Shown here piece after piece: positions 1 to 9,719 of a DNA stretch of 23,836 nucleotides; position 1 is the stretch's first letter, and each line of letters starts with the position of its first letter. The DNA comes from Antrodiella citrinella. Lineage: Eukaryota > Basidiomycota > Agaricomycetes > Polyporales > Steccherinaceae. Location: contig SGPM01000388.1 of assembly GCA_004802725.1 (NCBI GenBank), positions 1 to 23,836 of the forward strand, written 5' to 3'. The position numbers and the translations under genes were made by a program. The notes beneath the pieces were generated by a model. That model saw only the letters and a program-made list of their open reading frames with translations. It made no database searches and was not told the DNA's origin.

Positions 1-310
1 CCCGGGTTGAACGCCTCTTCGCCGCGGTTAGCTTTGAGGTTGATCAGGTTCTGACGGTGCTTGCTGCAAGGCGGCGCGGTCTCGTCAGCGAACGCTCGCA
101 GAGATAACTCGAACAGTGCACTCACTTGATCGTCCTCGTGGTCTGGATGATCGCCCTGTCGTGGTCGAAAGTGCCGTCGGCCTTGGTCAAGGAGCTGCGC
201 TTGGGTAGGGCAATGGTGATGCCCTCTGCGACAGGCTCCGGCTGAGCGATGGGGCTCGCGGTCGCAAGGAGAGCGAGGGCGACGGTGATCAAGCTGGATT
301 TGCAGAACAT
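1..310 (-). CDS. Secreted pepsin-like aspartic protease, 5' part, cut by window edge
   Basis: Only the first exon (310..126, 185 nt) and the start of the second (63..1) lie in the window; the intron is 125..64 (GTGAGT..CAG). The product starts with a signal peptide (MFCKSSLITVALALLATASP), followed by a propeptide with a Lys-Arg pair (LPKRSS). The catalytic domain lies outside the window. The first exon has the same length and phase as that of the complete protease at 16030, and about nine in ten residues match, so this is a paralogue of the A1 (pepsin) family. In this family a secreted zymogen is activated in acid and cleaves proteins outside the cell. A TATA box 107-114 nt upstream and a conserved leader support the start. 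Whether the rest of the gene is intact cannot be seen. Confidence 0.85.
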
Positions 311-416
311 GGTGACAGATGAAGAGCAAAGGTGAGCTGTTGGAGGACGAGTAAACCGAGGAGCTGATGCACAAGACCGGTGGACCTGTTGGAGATTTAC
401 AGCTTCACCCGAGCTG

Positions 417-424
417 CTTTTATA
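417..424 (-). promoter_or_regulatory. TATA box of the left-edge protease gene
   Basis: Read on the minus strand this is TATAAAAG, 107-114 nt upstream of the ATG at 310. The complete paralogue at 16030 has TATATAAG at almost the same distance. The leader between TATA box and ATG is clearly similar in the two genes, including a shared CTTGTGCATCAGCTCC and CCTTTGCTCTTCAT. Confidence 0.65.
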
Positions 425-606
425 TGTTTATCAACAACGGAACGTGTAGGAAGCGACAATGCTGCTAGTTCCAGAGCAGCACGTTGAGAAGCACATGAGC
501 TTTGGATCGCATTGCCCTGTCGACGAATGGTCAATGCTGAACGTTGACCAAGCCCATGCGGAGCTCACTGCAAAACACCTGCTGCCAGTTGTGAGGGTCG
601 TATGGT

Positions 607-1350
607 CTCACTTGAACGCCATATCAGATGCATTGCGTCGGTCCCGACGATTGTTTCAATCCATGTGCCGCCCTCAAGTCGGACGCGATGCCATAGAGTG
701 CTGACGGAGANAAGACGTTGTAAAACATGCCGAAGTCATCGTATCCTCATGCGTCTTGCGGGGATACATGTTTGTCCACCAGCAACAAGCTATTCATAGC
801 TTCGTGAACTCGTGCTCAGCTTCAGCCAGGATCAGCCTCGTCGTCCGACGACAACGCCATGATAGCGAGGTGGAGTGCTGGACGTCGGCCTGTTCCCGGC
901 GGTTGCTACAGAGACCGTGACTTCCACTCAGACCTCAATATGATGACACGTGAATCCATCAGACTGACTCCTGACAATCGAGACGGTAAGTTTGGGTCTA
1001 TATAAGCAGAAAGGTAGTATCATACCGGCACTTCAGTCCTGCGGACTGCAGATCATGATTCGGACTACTTACTTGTCGTCGATCCATGCATGCTGATCAC
1101 AGTATCCGGAGGGTTCTGACTAGCTCGTTGTGTTGCATTTCGTCTTCACAGACTCGACAGTCATGCATAAATCGTTCAAAGAGTATGTAGTGGAGGAACA
1201 ACACTTGAACAACATTGACAATGCGGTCGGTCGCCAGCGTAGATAATCAAGGCTTCCCATTGGCCAGAGATTATGCGGAGTTCACCGGGCCACTTTGTAT
1301 CAAGAAGTTCGATCTCCGATCGATCCAAAATATTTGCGGGAGGCGCTTGT
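607..1350 (+). repeat. Left arm of a long inverted repeat
   Basis: Position 607 pairs with 23836, the last base of the window, and pairing continues inward to about 1350 (right arm to about 23010). The outermost 207 bp or so are identical except for the unknown base at 711. Further in there are an 8-bp unit difference, scattered substitutions and 3- and 6-bp indels. After about 960 the arms diverge further, with one indel of about 35 bp. The right arm reads A at the position matching the N at 711. The arm holds a TATATAAG at about 998 and a segment near 1240-1340 whose translation resembles the right arm. The outer limit on the left cannot be set, because the partner sequence would lie beyond the window. 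Confidence 0.92.
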
Positions 1351-1662
1351 TATTCACTCCGCCATTTTGACCATGCTGGACCTTTTCTTTCTTTTGTTTT
1401 TGGTGGAGCGTTGTACTCTGGTATTATAGTTCATCCTGAGACGCAATAATTGGCCATACATGCAGAAACGGTAAAATAGTCAGCACACAAAGACAGCGGC
1501 AGTAAAGAGCAGGCAAACAGTACAGATAATATGGATAGCAAGATGGTCAGAGAGAAAGCGAACGCGTCGACATTGACACAAATATACATCCGTGTGTAAA
1601 AATGTTATGCCTCAAGACACCACCTGTGTGTTCCATTCATAGGGCAGCGCTGGGGTTCGGTC
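1351..1662. other. Intergenic stretch, no gene seen
   Basis: Between the inner end of the left repeat arm and the stop codon of the minus-strand gene ending at 1663. It contains AT-rich sequence on the 3' side of that gene and probably its 3' UTR and polyadenylation signals. No long open frame or RNA gene was recognised. Confidence 0.4.
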
Positions 1663-2834
1663 TCAGCGATTTTCAACGAAGAATAAATACCGCAACTCAC
1701 CCAACCCTGACTCCAAGTCAGCCATAGGATGATAGACAGATACTGAATCATCTTTAATGAGGACAGTAGTCGATCCGGCGATCGCAATGATTGAGGATTT
1801 CAGTGCTTTAAGCTCGTGCAGAATGCGTCTCACTACAGCAGGGTCCTTGTAGAAGTCAGGCAGCCCTCCATCAATAGCTTCACCTGGACATGACACTTCG
1901 CTTTCATCATTGAGCTTCGTCCTGACGGGTTCTGGAATCGAAAGTGACACCGCGGTCATTGTAGATGTTACAGACGATCGCCATACGGAGGATGGAGTGG
2001 ATTCAGAGTAGAGCGTATACCCTGCGGGAAGAATGCCGAGTCGTAGAGATGAACAGCTGAGAGCTGGGGGTGCTGAGGCAGTGTGGTATGAGGACGTGAA
2101 TGGCGGTAGAGTTGTTGGTTTTCTTACGTCTAGCAATGTCGGGTGATTGTGCATGAATCGCTGGGGTATCATTGACGGGGGGGGGACATCTGATCGAGCA
2201 GGTTTGAGTAACACGCTCAGTATCTGTGGACATCGCCTCACCGTCGTGTTGTCTGTTCAATGTCTCCGAGGTCATAGAAAAATGTGGGCCCATATTGACA
2301 GTGTCCTGAATTCCTGCTTGAGCTCGTTCTCGCTCTTATTGACTAGTCCTCTAAGTAAAGGAATAAGTAATCCGCCTAGCGGCTAAGAAAGGACAACCTA
2401 CAGCGACATCAACGTGTATCGACTTCACTTCTTTCTCCATATCCTTGATACGGCGAAACAGTCCTCCCCATACACCTCTGCATTGTGCGGCAAAAGTGCC
2501 CGCGCAGACAACTTCGCTTTGATATCCATTCGCCACGGAGTGACACCTGATGAATGGCCACGTTAAGCCGGAGGTAAGTGTGGCGAAAAGGATGGCGACT
2601 AAGATCGACAAATCACGTTGACATGCGCTCTTGGAAACTTTCAGTGAGTCTAGTATCCGAAGAAACTCCTTCGTTGATAGACGCGTGCAAGAGGGATTTA
2701 GTTTCCTCCAATGCGTCGTTTAGTCTCTTCATCCTTTGAGCTGGTAAATATGAGTATAGGAAGGTATAGATCCGGACGAAGACGACTGTGAAGCATATTC
2801 CGAGAATGATATTCGCGATGTCGTTCGAAGTCAT
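1663..2834 (-). CDS. Hypothetical membrane-anchored protein with a probable coiled coil
   Basis: Proposed exons are 2834..2617, 2546..2402, 2305..2128 and 2021..1663, giving 299 aa; all junctions are GT..AG and in phase. Residues about 7-30 (IANIILGICFTVVFVRIYTF) form one transmembrane segment. It is followed by charged, heptad-like sequence (RMKRLNDALEETKSLL) and, in exon 2, a second helical stretch (LFRRIKDMEKEVKSIH). The C-terminal half is Ser/Thr/Pro-rich, then ends in a more ordered part (PAVVRRILHELKALKS). The N-terminal half resembles hypothetical proteins common in mushroom genomes, but I know of no function. A run of nine C in exon 3 (2177-2185 on the plus strand) and the exon 3/4 junction are the least secure parts. 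The downstream frame is open by itself back to 2241, so the join is a model. Confidence 0.5.
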
Positions 2835-3485
2835 CGAGTCGTATGGAGTTTGAGGCAGTCGCTGCTATGAGAAGCGCAAACAGAAGGGCAATGGGATAAA
2901 ATCCAGTCTCATTCCGAAGCCTCGCTGTTGATAAACATCCTCCACGCTAGGTTTCAAGGCCAGACGGTGATGGGATTGCAGCACATTGCACTGGTGGTCG
3001 TCCGTGATCCACGCTGGTCCAGTCATTGGATACTAGCCTTTGTTGCAAAGGCCTGAAGGTAACCCTGAGGCAACGTTAACCTGTGTCGTGGACGGAAGGT
3101 CTGAACACCTTGTCAAGAGCGCGACGGAGATGGCCGAGCGGAAAACAAGATTGGCACACGTGGCAGAAAAATCGTGTGTGGCCAGATTTAGCACTGGCAA
3201 GCGCAGGACTTTCAAGTTGAAGGAACACTCGGAGTTCTCAGGCAAGTCATACCTTTATTTGTGACAAAATCCCGCCTTATACCGGTGAATTGTATATGTG
3301 ATATCATATACTACGTATCGCTGACATCTTCGTGTAACAGCTTCGACATACCGCCGTCATTCTCGTCGGATTGACAACGGCATTGTTTGGACCGTGACGG
3401 TTGAATCCTGCGGTAGCCATCTTCATCCAGCACTAGTGGAAGATTGGTATGGTGACAACGAGAGGTGCAGCGTCAACGTCTGAAG
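2835..3485. other. Intergenic region between divergent genes
   Basis: This 651-bp stretch separates the minus-strand gene starting at 2834 from the plus-strand kinase-like gene whose first ATG is placed at 3486, so it should hold both promoters. Short open frames occur on both strands around 3033-3264, but they have no recognisable family, no splice context and overlap each other. An upstream non-coding or short coding exon of the kinase gene cannot be excluded. Confidence 0.4.
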
Positions 3486-4855
3486 ATGCTGAAGCAACTG
3501 TACACAAAGACGCATACGACCTTCTCACTCTGGCGGGACCGTTATGAATACCTGGAAACCCACAGCTACACTTTGCGCAACAGATACCGACCAGACTGGA
3601 AGAAATCATGGTTGGGTACAAGTCGTCACCCAGGCGATTGTGAAGACTCTATAATGTCAAGAGTACGATACACAATTCATTTCTTAGCGCTCTACTAAAC
3701 ATTGCAACAGAACGATGCTATCTTGGATGCAATACAGGCCTCTACTGGGGACCCCGTATGCATCAAGATCACCAGCCGCGATACTCAAGAGGTTGATATT
3801 GCCCGCTTTCTATCTTCGTCTGACAAGTTGTCCAGTCCGTTTAACCATTGTGTTCCTATCCGCGACGTTCTCTCGGATCCTGTGGATCCTTCACAGATGT
3901 TACTCGTGATGCCATATCTACGGCCTTTCAACGATCTTGAGTTTGGCATTATCGGAGAAGTTGTTGATTTCGTCAGACAAACATTAGAGGTAACTCACTT
4001 CGATATTGGACCGATCACCTCTTGTTGACGGGCTTAATCTCTAGGGTCTGTCTTACATCCACAGTCAAAACGTCGCACATCGGTGAACTCTGGCCTTCTG
4101 TGAGCTTCTGCTGAGCGAGTTCTGTATGCTTACATGAATGGAGACAGAGATTGTGCTTCTGCTAACATCATGATGGACGGACGTCCCTTGTACCCTCGTG
4201 GTCATCATCCCGCTCGCATCTGGCTTACGCCAGACGGCACTAGTGATGCACATTCACTGTCTCGAACCGATCATCCCGTCATGTACTACTACGTGGATTT
4301 TGGCATCTCATCCCAGTTTCAAGACGGCGAGGAGCCTTTTGTCGTTGGTTTGAATAGCCGAGACAAAGCACCCGAGCTTTCCAAGCAAACACCATACAAC
4401 GCCTTCATGGTCGACATATGGATGCTGGGACGAATATACGAGGAGGATTTCCTCCAGGTGCGAGCACACATTCCATTTTATCTCGCATCGTGATACTAAT
4501 CAAAGGAGCAGAAATATCTGGACCTAGACTTTTTACAACCCCTCATATCAGCAATGGTCGTGCAACAACCAGAGAGACGAGTCACATCGGACGCAGCTCT
4601 GCACATGTTCTACAACATTCGGGCGCAACTGAGCAGCTCGCAGGTCCGGTGGAGGCTGCGCGGTCGAGACGAATCCCCGCCTGTGCGGGTGATGTTCGAT
4701 ACGCTCGATAGGACGCCCCTTACCTGTCTTTGTTTTGTTCTGGTAAGTATCGACTGTCATCTATGCACGGACATCTTTATACTAAAGACGGGGCTTAGGC
4801 TGATCCCCGCCACATTGCTTTGCCCCTGTACTCACTCGCTTTCGTACGTCGTTGA
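3486..4855 (+). CDS. Protein kinase-like protein of the mushroom-expanded type
   Basis: Exons 3486-3662, 3711-3989, 4045-4082, 4148-4457, 4512-4742 and 4799-4855 give 363 aa in phase. Residues about 14-45 (SLWRDRYEYLETHSYTLRNR, then YRPDWKKSW) match the N-terminal signature of a kinase-like family that is abundant in Agaricomycetes. Kinase motifs follow in order: a lysine in VCIKI (K78), the catalytic loop HRD with N171 (164-171, split by an intron inside Arg165), DFG (215-217), an APE-like APEL and DIWMLG. No glycine-rich loop is visible before K78. The catalytic residues look intact, so it may be active, but substrate and pathway are unknown. The last exon is supported by GTAAGT and an in-phase TTAG acceptor, with the coding end at TGA 4853-4855. 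The start could lie upstream. Confidence 0.75.
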
Positions 4856-5178
4856 TTATATCACACTATATATTGTATTTTGTAGCATTAGTACTGTCGC
4901 ATGTACCTATTCCAGGAGATCATTACATGTTTTGATCGTTCACGAATTCGCTTCAGGATGACAACTGAGGATGATGTGCAACGGGATGTCCTTCCATCAC
5001 GACGTGTATGAACCAGACAGCAGGACATAGAGTCCGCATTCATGAAAATAGAATAAAGACATGCGTGATGAGAAGACATTGTGATGGAACAAGAAAAAGG
5101 AACACATTAGCATTGAACATAAAGTATGTTCTGGGTGCCCCTCGAGAGACCACAGTCCCAGCAAAGGTCACCCGAGTA
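4856..5178. other. Convergent 3' intergenic region
   Basis: Lies between the stop codons of the kinase-like gene (plus) and the DCN1-type gene (minus). It contains TATATTGTATTTTGTAGC-like AT-rich sequence just after the kinase stop and an AATAAAG near 5051, which are possible 3' processing signals. No coding feature is supported. Confidence 0.4.
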
Positions 5179-6927
5179 TCACTGATCAGAAGTCGTGGGC
5201 ACCCCGTTCGCACTGTCAGCTTTGCTCTGCTCCACCATAAAGTCGTCAAGCAACGTCGGCCATGCCTGTAGACCAGAACATGAATCAACCCAGACGAAAT
5301 AAGCAGAAAACGAGACTCACGCCATCAGCATCGTAATTATCCAGGTTGGGGGAAACGGTTCGACAGAACTCTAACATCTACATGGCGCGACGTAGTGAAT
5401 GTGAATGACGGGGAGATAGGGGGGGGGGGGGGGATGGACGCACCATGCTCCAAATATCTTTCGTGACAGCCTTGTACGTGCCCTTATCCTGTAGATAACT
5501 TGAGCACAAAGGTCAACATACAGAACGTGAGACTCACGTTGATGAATGCAATGATGTCGTTGACAAGAGGGTAACGCGGTGCAAGACAGACGCTCCACAT
5601 AGCACAGGCCGTCTCCATATCAATATTCCTCGATTGTCTGTCAGGGGCGATATTGCGTTATGTGACACAAGATTTGGTATGAATTTGACTTACGGAGGTT
5701 TCGAGAGCACGAACAGGAACATGTACAGCTCGGTGTACGCTGCTGTAGTATCCGCAGCGTAGCCGAGGTATCGTGAACGATTATATGGGTCAACAGAAAC
5801 AGCAGTTTTCTTCGTAGCAGTACTGTGCTTCAATGGTGGCTTATCGAGAATGAGCAGATTCTCCAACTCGTGCAGAGCAGTCGAAAGCGCAGGCAAACAG
5901 GAAATTCTGGAGTGACGGTGGTTTGAGATGTATTTCACGGCAGTAGATACAAATCGTACACACCTGAGTTCCGCTGTACCCTTCTCCCATTCGCCCCTCT
6001 TCACCTTCGCCATCTCAGTTGCTCCGAACTGCCATGCAAGAATCAGCGGCAAGGCTCCTTCAAGAGATACGCCTGCATCGCTGCACAGTTTCTCGAATCC
6101 TTCTGGGCCTATGACATCCTTGTCGTCCTCATCCGCGTACGCAGCGAACAGATCAGTAGCACGAGCAGGGCTGTACGGTTCCAATTTGGCTGGCTCGACA
6201 GCCACGGCCTTGGGTTTGACGGGAGACTTGGTTGGTTTAGACGTTTCGGTGTCGCTGTCAGTGAGTTGAGGGGTATGTGGAAGACAGCAAAGCAACGAGG
6301 TCAGTTTCATGACATCCGGGTGACAGCAAGCAAGAAGGAGTTGTCCGAACAAGACAGTGATAAATTCGTTCCAAAAGCGAGAGCACCACTAGCCAGTAGC
6401 AATGCGAGAGATCGGTTACTGGGTTGATGTCGTAGGAAAAAGACGGAAAATGAAGAGCAGGAAGGAGTTACGAGACTTCTTATAATGCACTGCACTCACC
6501 CGGACTGAGCGTCGGCCGGCACCTGTGCCTGGACAAATAGAACAAGACCAGATCAGCGTCCCATATATGGTATCCGGATCGCCTTTTATAGGACTTATGC
6601 TTACGGCATTTCCCTTTCTGTACAACATAGGGTTAGGTGTTAGGGCGCGACGAGGAAAGAGGAAAGCGGAAGACTTCGTACATGGATTTGGTCTTCGCTG
6701 CTGCCTTTTTCTTCGGGGCAGCTTTAGCGGCTGGTGCTTTGCGCTGTTTCTTGGGTGCGGGCTCCTGAAGAAGACAGTAAATGAGGATGCGGCGAACGCT
6801 TCCAGGCAAAAATATAACGCACCACAGCCGCCTCTTTGTCTTCCGCGAATACCGTAGACGGACCAGCCGCAGCATCTCCTGTCGTGGCCGTCTTGTTTCG
6901 TGTCGAGCTACGCGTGCCACGCGTCAT
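5179..6927 (-). CDS. DCN1: DCN1-like cullin neddylation cofactor (PONY domain)
   Basis: Ten exons (6927..6823, 6764..6682, 6617..6605, 6528..6500, 6254..5964, 5906..5694, 5637..5538, 5488..5444, 5377..5321, 5265..5179) give 340 aa. Residues about 106-320 are the cullin-binding PONY domain: LFAAYADEDDKDVIGPEGFEK, ILAWQFGA, RNIDMETACAMW, KDIWSM and YDADGAWPTLLDDFM. Proteins of this family bind cullins and the NEDD8 E2 Ubc12 and speed NEDD8 transfer to cullin-RING ligases. The N-terminus is basic and low in complexity (KAAPKKKAAAK), with no obvious UBA domain, more like DCUN1D4/5 than yeast Dcn1. The 13-nt exon 3 is the weakest part, although it alone preserves phase into exons 4 and 5. A 15-base G run (C on the sense strand) lies in the eighth intron. 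It is divergent from the CIA2 gene, with 340 bp between starts. Confidence 0.88.
5419..5433. repeat. Poly-G homopolymer of 15 bases
   Basis: Fifteen consecutive G on the plus strand, inside the eighth intron of the DCN1-type gene and only about 11 nt from its splice donor. On the transcript it is a C run. Such tracts are prone to length variation and sequencing error; here it does not affect the reading frame. Confidence 0.95.
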
Positions 6928-7267
6928 TGTAGGCTCTGCGACCGCGCCCTCTGCTGCACGTTTACGCTAGGAGGTGCCGATTGAGCACAGTTCTCGGCGA
7001 TTATTAACTTGATCAAAAGTACCTTTGGAGGCATTCGCGATGGCTACAGATGAAGCTGGAATGGAGAAAGTGGAGGTGGTGATGAGGGTTAATGACAAGA
7101 GCGTAGCGCCAACTAAATGGTGTGCTTGTCCTTTTCGGCGCTCGTGGCCATCGCGTCGCGTGTCTTCGCGTGTGCGTGTCCAGAAAAGGGAACCCCGACG
7201 GATTTGCATGACTAATGATTAATCCGCCTCCTCTTGTTCACCAGTAACTTCTTACCACAGCAACACC
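6928..7267. promoter_or_regulatory. Shared divergent promoter region of DCN1-type and CIA2-type genes
   Basis: 340 bp separate the two ATG codons. Both genes are housekeeping genes, so this is likely a compact bidirectional promoter. The stretch includes a CACAGCAACACC context just before the CIA2 start and no clear TATA box close to either start. Short open frames on both strands here have no family resemblance. Confidence 0.5.
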
Positions 7268-8003
7268 ATGTCGTCGGAGGCTTTCAACCCGAACCCGACC
7301 GTCTTCGTACCAACGAAGTCGAAGGGGTCCAGCGCATTCGCGAAGCGCAACTCAATATGGCTCAATGACCTGGAGATTGACTCGCGAGAAGACGAAGAGG
7401 ACGATGCAGAGTCCGGAGATGTAGAGGAGATTGACCAAGATGAAATCTTTGGTACGTTTTATAAATACTTTGTGTTGAGTGTGATATTTGAATATACACC
7501 TTCATAGACCTCATCCGCACGATATCCGATCCCGAGCACCGCAGTATGACTCTGGAACAGCTCGCCGTGGTCTCAGCACCGCAGATCACATTTCACGATT
7601 CGGCTCCTTCTGGTGGAAATTCTAGGTCAAGCCGACTGACGGTAGAATTTACACCGACTGTACCCCACTGTGGCATGAGTACATTTATCGGTCAGTCTCC
7701 AGTATCTTGAGTAGCGCACATGACCTGAACATCGTTTCCCTCAGGTTTGAGCATCCGCGTTCGTCTGCTTCGCAGCCTCCCGAACCGTTTCAAGGTCGAT
7801 ATTCGCGTCAAGCCAGGATCACACCAGAGCGAGAATGCCCGTGCGTGTATCACCTCGCTTCCTCTATTGTTGGAATACTGCTTACGCTGTCTTTGAACGC
7901 AGTCAACAAACAGCTGAACGACAAGGAGCGTGTCGCGGCAGCACTGGAAAACCCTGCTCTGTTAGAAGTCCTGGAGCAGTGTCTGGCTGGTGCCACAGAC
8001 TAA
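7268..8003 (+). CDS. CIA2: CIA2/MIP18-family cytosolic iron-sulfur assembly factor
   Basis: Exons 7268-7451, 7508-7690, 7745-7840 and 7903-8003 give 187 aa. The start is followed by FNPNPTVF, an acidic stretch ([20 protein letters not shown]), then the DUF59/MIP18 domain: [57 protein letters not shown] and [16 protein letters not shown]. Cys116 in PHCGMST is the conserved reactive cysteine of the family. CIA2 works with CIA1 and MET18/MMS19 in the cytosolic targeting complex that delivers Fe-S clusters to apoproteins such as DNA polymerases and helicases. Length and domain order are normal. The third intron uses GTGCGT and gives Leu where many homologues have Val before NKQLNDK. Confidence 0.93.
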
Positions 8004-8693
8004 GTCTGTATATACGCACAACGGCTCGGTTCGGGTAGGTGTACAGCACCATGTATCCATTAATGTACGATTGTAGGATATAAGGTCAGACGGAAACCGA
8101 AGAGCAGTGACGTGTTTCCATGGTTCTGACTCCTGGTGTAAGAACAGCTCTTGGACTTCGACTGTATATTTTTATGCTGTTCCGAGTTGTAGTTGACTGT
8201 GATGCGGTGACGAGGACCACGCACGGCGGTCCCGCACGCATATCGAGTCTCAGTTGAGACGTCGTCACCGAAGCACAGCTCGGTAAGTTAGATGCGCCTC
8301 CTCCTCACGTCATTTTGATCGTCGATTGAGTACTATCGCAACAAGCAACGAGATCGAACTGGGATCGCAATCTGGCAACCTGACGGATTCTGACCGCTTA
8401 GCATGTGTTGAGAAGCATATATTCATATACGCATGATGGCGGTTATACATGTTCCATGTTCGTTCCTCTACATAACCTGACATGCAAGAGTGATAATAAG
8501 AGGGTGAGCACCATGAGGCTCTAGGTATATATGATGGAAGGAAGATGAGGAGATACAGAAGATGGAAGCTATAGCTACAGTGTGCCCGATGAGCGAGAAG
8601 AGTCTAGGATGTGATGATGCTACAAGTTATGAGAAGATGATCTGAGAGACAGCGATGCATGAACGGAAGAGAAGTGGAGGCGATGAGAAAGAA
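8004..8693. other. Convergent 3' intergenic region, purine-rich
   Basis: Separates the CIA2-type stop (plus) from the DUF7330-like stop (minus). The part around 8490-8690 is rich in GA/GATG words such as GGAAGGAAGATGAGG. No open frame of interest, RNA gene or repeat family was recognised. Confidence 0.4.
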
Positions 8694-9583
8694 TCAATCG
8701 TCAAGGAGGAAGTCCCAGTCGATCTCGACCTCGGGACTACGCTTAGCGCACCATCCAAGTCCGAATATCCTCTTGCAAGCTTCCTTGCACCGTGCTTCAG
8801 GTTCGCCTCTCTGGATGTCCCACATCCTGAACATCACCGAGCCGCCATTGGTGTCTACGACGACGTCGTCTTCCTCCATGTCCAAACCCCACTTCTCCTG
8901 GGAGTAAGGGTCGGCGTCGGAGATGTAGATGTCGGTGTAGCGTTGCTCGGGCGCGGACGAGGGGTTGGTGGAGATGACCGACGGTCGTCGTGACTGAGTC
9001 ACGTACACGTTCTGCATGATCTTGTTTGTGAACCCCGCCGAGAACCCAACCTTCTTGCACGTCGCAGACCGGTGGATATGTCCTTTGAAATCAGACGGCA
9101 ACCATACGGTGATGTCGGCGCTGGACGTCGAGACGACCTCCAGGTGGAACTTAGTCGAGCGTGCGGGGGTGAAGTTCCGGCACTGTGAGACAGACAATGG
9201 CATCAGTAATTATAAGCAACGATCAAGGTTGTGGCGCATGGACATACCACTTTGACTTTGATGGCGTCGTTGGTGTCATTGCCCACAAACATAGTCAAGC
9301 GGTGATCAACCGGTTGGTTCTTGGCGCGGTAGTGTGGCAACACAAGTGAGACGTCGATGGGGAAGGGTCGGTCCTCTGTGTCCAGGGTAAAGTCGTACTG
9401 CGAATGCAGACCTGCACCCTGGTATTTGACTCGTTGTGAACCTGAGGGCTGCTCGAGCAAACTCTCCATGCTCGACGGGTAGTGGTTAGAGTCCTGAGGG
9501 CGCCTTGATGAGTACGGATCGCGATGACATGTGTTCGCCACACCACTCACCGAATCAGACGGGCAGTGGCTAAGGGGAGGCAT
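8694..9583 (-). CDS. DUF7330-like hypothetical protein
   Basis: Exons 9583..9551, 9493..9248 and 9182..8694 give 255 aa. The product has no signal peptide or membrane segment. It shows two beta-rich blocks: YDFTLDTEDRPFPIDVSLVL in the first half, and FHLEVVSTSSADITVWLPSDF with GFSAGFTNKIMQNVYV in the second. This alternation of beta strands with VWLPSDFKGHI and, near the end, VVDTNGGSVMFRMWD, resembles the fungal DUF7330 family as I recall it; no function is known for that family. The end, EIDWDFLLDD, is acidic. The first intron (9550..9494) is 57 nt, divisible by three and free of in-frame stops, so an unspliced form would be 19 residues longer. A TATATA element lies about 131-136 nt upstream of the ATG. 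Confidence 0.75.
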
Positions 9584-9713
9584 GGCTGGATATTACTAGT
9601 GGCTACAAATGAATAGAAAACGAAGACGAAAAGCCGGGAGAGAAGGCAATGCGCGAACTGAGGGCCCAAGGGAGGAAGGTGTGCATATTTCTTGCGGGTG
9701 TGGGGGCGTGCAG

Positions 9714-9719
9714 TATATA
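9714..9719 (-). promoter_or_regulatory. Candidate TATA element of the DUF7330-like gene
   Basis: TATATA in the context AGTATATAAATG, 131-136 nt upstream of the ATG at 9583. The core is palindromic, so the orientation is inferred only from the neighbouring gene. Confidence 0.4.

Noticed and set aside
459..799. Two short plus-strand open frames overlapping the left repeat arm
   Set aside because: One spans the unknown base at 711. Neither has family motifs, and the matching right arm gives no added coding support for them.
3127..3215. GAGATGGCCGAGCGG, similar to the D-arm region of Ser/Leu tRNAs
   Set aside because: No T-loop GTTCRA sequence and no pairing acceptor stem follow in the expected 85 nt or so.
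8655..8993. Plus-strand open frames opposite the DUF7330-like last exon
   Set aside because: Antisense shadows with low-complexity Val/Gly/Asp repeats; the minus-strand exon fits a family pattern and correct splice sites.
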